From Sulfitobacter sp. W027 (GTDB taxonomy: Bacteria; Pseudomonadota; Alphaproteobacteria; Rhodobacterales; Rhodobacteraceae), in NCBI RefSeq assembly GCF_025143985.1, contig NZ_CP083565.1, forward strand, positions 130,714 through 194,713: a DNA stretch of 64,000 nt. The letters are read 5' to 3'. The notes beneath the pieces were generated by a model that worked only from the letters and a program-made list of their open reading frames with translations, was not told the origin of the DNA and made no database searches. Positions within the stretch are counted from its first letter, which is position 1. Each line of letters opens with the position of its first letter. Below are positions 62,121 through 64,000 of this stretch, in pieces. A program made the position numbers and the translations under genes.

Positions 62121-62408
62121 ATGCCACAGGAGCATCAGATCACCTGTATTATCCCAGACGGCGCTGACGCTGACCGGCGTATTGACAGCATCGGCGGAGC
62201 CACTGGTTCCAAGAGTGGCGGCCCTTGGTGCATTAAGCTCGATGTTGCCATCAAAGGTATCGAAGACGGCACTTGGCGCTTCTGGACCCGCGTCAATGGC
62301 AACTCGGTATGGGTCATCATCGCTACGCGGAATGGAAAGAAATACCTGAAAACCGAGGCCGATGGAGCCGAACCGAATAACCTCCTGAGTCTGCCGCGCT
62401 GCAAATAG
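62121..62408 (+). CDS. DUF3892 domain protein (copy 2)
   Basis: 95 residues with AAGGA about 11 bases upstream. ITCIIPDGADADRRIDSIGG, GTWRFWTRVNGNSVWVIIAT and GKKYLKTEADGAEPNNLLSL then PRC align with copy 1, including the final LPxC. The two are ~35-40% alike by eye, so this is an old duplication. It is 97 bases after copy 1, same strand, likely in one operon. Confidence 0.75.
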   Translation: MPQEHQITCIIPDGADADRRIDSIGGATGSKSGGPWCIKLDVAIKGIEDGTWRFWTRVNGNSVWVIIATRNGKKYLKTEADGAEPNNLLSLPRCK

Positions 62409-62490
62409 GCCGTGGGGTGCGCAACACCCAAGTGCCTAGCCTATTTCTACCCCAATCGGCTCAGGACACCACGCTTGCTTTCTTGACCAA

Positions 62491-63450
62491 CTAGATGTTC
62501 GATCCCGGCATTTGGTGGATCGGATTTAGGATGAATCGATCTGGCTCTGAAGTCCAGATCTTGCAGATGTATTTCTAAGGCGTCAGCCCGCTGAGGGTCT
62601 TGAGCCTGCGGGCGAAGTTGTAGGCTGCCATGAAGTCGGCAAGGTGTGTTCGCAAATGGTCGTGGTTTTCGTAGTGGAAGCGTTTGACGGTCGCCTCCTT
62701 GATGGTGCGGTTCATTCGTTCGACCTGGCCATTGGTCCACGGATGGTTCGGCTTAGTGAGCCGATGTTCGATCTCATTTGCCTCACAGATCATGTCGAAC
62801 CGCATCTGCCGTGAATATGCTGTGTTCCGGTTGCGGGGCTGCTCGGCGAACTGGATGCCGTTGTCAGTGAGGATCGCGTGGATGCGATAGGGGACGGCCT
62901 TGAGCAGGTGTTCGAGGAACTCCCATGCGGTCTTACGATCTGCCTTGTCCACGCTTTGGGTGACTGCGAATTTGCTGGTTCGGCCAATACCCACGAAGAG
63001 GTATAGCTTGCCCTCCGCCGTCTGAACCTCGGCGATGTCGATATGAAAGAAGCCGATAGGGTATCGCTTGAACCGCTGCCGCTTTGGCTTGTCGCCCTCG
63101 ACGTCCGGCAGGCGCGAGATGCCATTCCGTTGCAGGCATCGATGTAGCGCCGAGCGTATCAGGTGCGTAATCGACGGCTGAAGCGCATAGAGGCAATCAT
63201 CCAACGGCAGTAGCGTATCACGCCGGAATGCGACAATCATGGCCTCCTCCGCTTCGGTGAGAACGGTCGAACGCGGCTCCCTCGGCCCAGTCTTCAAGTC
63301 CTCCACCGTCGCCCGCTTGCGCCACATCGCGACGGTCTTGGGATTGATGCCCAGCTCCTTGCTCAGCTGCGCGAGCGAAGCTTGCGATCGCTGTATTGCA
63401 GCTCTGACAGCGTGCGTGGTCGAGGCGCTCCCGTGACGAACTTGTCCCAT
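62491..63450 (-). pseudogene. IS481-family transposase with premature stop
   Basis: From the ATG at 63450: N-terminal helix-turn-helix (LAQLSKELGINPKTVAMWRK) and DDE core (HIDIAEVQTAEGKLYLFVGI, ILTDNGIQFAEQP, HPWTNGQVERMNRTIKEATV). The frame hits TAG at 62575 after LSGLTP. Past it the same frame continues KYICKIWTSEPDRFILNPIH and QMPGSNI to TAG at 62491, the family's normal C-terminus. The final stop codon is contributed by the flanking CTAG. Confidence 0.85.
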
Positions 63451-63511
63451 AATGCTTCCTTCCATTCCTGAGAAAGGATCACACCATCAAACCGTGGGAT
63501 CAAACACCTAG
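62491..63511 (-). mobile_element. IS481-family insertion sequence with CTAG target duplication
   Basis: Terminal inverted repeats at 62495-62518 and 63484-63507 share the core TGTTYGATCCC and 17 of 24 positions. CTAG flanks both outer ends (62491-62494 and 63508-63511), the target duplication expected for IS481. One transposase gene fills the element. The transposase has a nonsense mutation, so the copy is probably dead unless read through. Confidence 0.85.
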
Positions 63512-63714
63512 AAACGCGTTACCTTCCTCCATTGAAGATATGCCTGCGAGCCTGAGCTCTTTTCATCTCGAGGAAGCTTCACCTGCATGAAGCGATATGT
63601 TTATATTATTATGCGTGACATAGTAAAATCGGCGCCTAAAAGCAGTATTGTCGCGCAGGTTCGCAGTTCCGCTCGTCAAGGAACGAATTTAATAAAAATA
63701 GGGAAAATGCCGAC

Positions 63715-64000
63715 ATGAACAACCTGAAACTCTGGCTCTCAGCCGCGGCTATTGCCGGAAGCGCCCCCACCATTGCCGCCGCGGAATGCGGCGAAGTCAG
63801 CATCACCGAGATGACCTTTTCATCAGCGATCATCACAACAGAGATTGCGACCTTTCTAATGGAACAGGGTTACGGCTGCACAGTCACGCGTGTGCCCTCC
63901 GACACGATCCCCGCTCTTACATCGCTTGCTGAGAACAACGAGCCGGATATCGTCACCGAGCTTTGGGTCAACTCCGCGGGAAACGCCTACGAGAAGCTAA
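63715..64000 (+). CDS. Glycine betaine/proline-type ABC transporter substrate-binding protein (3' cut by window)
   Basis: 95 residues are present. A signal peptide (MNNLKLWLSAAAIAGSAPTI, cleaved after AAA) precedes ECGEVSITEMTFSSAIITTE and FLMEQGYGCTVTRVPSDTIP, then ENNEPDIVTELWVNSAGNAY. This is the OpuAC-type binding fold, where W-x-x... and E-P-D-I-V-T-E-L-W are conserved. GGGAAA lies 8 bases upstream. The gene runs off the window end, so permease and ATPase genes may follow. Confidence 0.8.
   Translation, partial: MNNLKLWLSAAAIAGSAPTIAAAECGEVSITEMTFSSAIITTEIATFLMEQGYGCTVTRVPSDTIPALTSLAENNEPDIVTELWVNSAGNAYEKL

Noticed and set aside
1..64000. tRNA or rRNA genes
   Set aside because: No cloverleaf with a T-loop GTTCRA block and acceptor stem, and no rRNA stretches, were seen by eye. 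A tRNA scan could still find one.

Overview
The window looks like an accessory stretch (plasmid, chromid or genomic island) of an alphaproteobacterium of the Rhodobacterales/Roseobacter group. This is an inference from the mix of TRAP and Tct transporters, a short H-NS/HvrA-like protein, an HWE-type kinase end, b561-YceI and ExoD proteins, and moderate G+C. It is a mosaic: intact metabolic operons separated by gene fragments joined end to end and by remnants of at least six insertion-sequence families. No tRNA, rRNA or CRISPR array was found.

Layout. 1-3.2 kb: end of an HWE histidine kinase, then truncated genes fused at deletion junctions (GAF|endonuclease-phosphatase; PAS-GAF|Fsr-type MFS) around a small Pmp3 protein. 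3.6-10.7 kb: a dehydratase-membrane fusion with a cysteine-less VKOR-like domain, a GNAT, YceI and a cytochrome b561-YceI fusion. 10.8-15.7 kb: an IS graveyard (IS5, IS256, IS6, IS3, IS110 pieces). 15.8-22.4 kb: a tctC-tctB-tctA-ggt-sbf operon with a divergent LysR gene, which looks like import and intracellular hydrolysis of a gamma-glutamyl or similar organic acid. 22.8-28 kb: TauE, H-NS, MgtC, ExoD, a Ca2+/cation antiporter and small proteins. 28-34 kb: two-component proteins, one with a receiver lacking its Asp, a broken Rid gene and an orphan peptide-binding protein. 35.1-42.2 kb: a tight TRAP-VOC-RuBisCO-like protein-four-carbon acid kinase operon with a divergent LacI regulator, best read as 3-oxo-isoapionate (apiose branch) use. 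42.4-46.6 kb: an iron/siderophore ABC system, a methyltransferase and bS21. 46.9-49.2 kb: a cysG relic and a second GNAT.

49.6-63.5 kb is the most interesting part: a defence/mobility island. (i) An operon of an acidic 160-aa protein, a PD-(D/E)XK-type nuclease and a soluble FtsH-like AAA+/M41 metalloprotease is divergent from a tiny ribbon-helix-helix gene, with a dyad in the spacer of its promoter. I do not recognise this as a described system and rank it first. (ii) A three-gene overlapping operon ends in a tyrosine recombinase and begins with a ribosome-binding site buried in a hairpin. (iii) A BsuBI/PstI-type restriction-modification operon carries an extra small first gene. (iv) An XRE-ImmA switch has twin operators on two opposed -10 boxes and faces tandem DUF3892 genes. 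An IS481 copy with a nonsense-mutated transposase and CTAG target duplication follows, and the window ends in the start of a glycine-betaine-type binding protein.

All functional calls come from reading motifs by eye. No database search was run.
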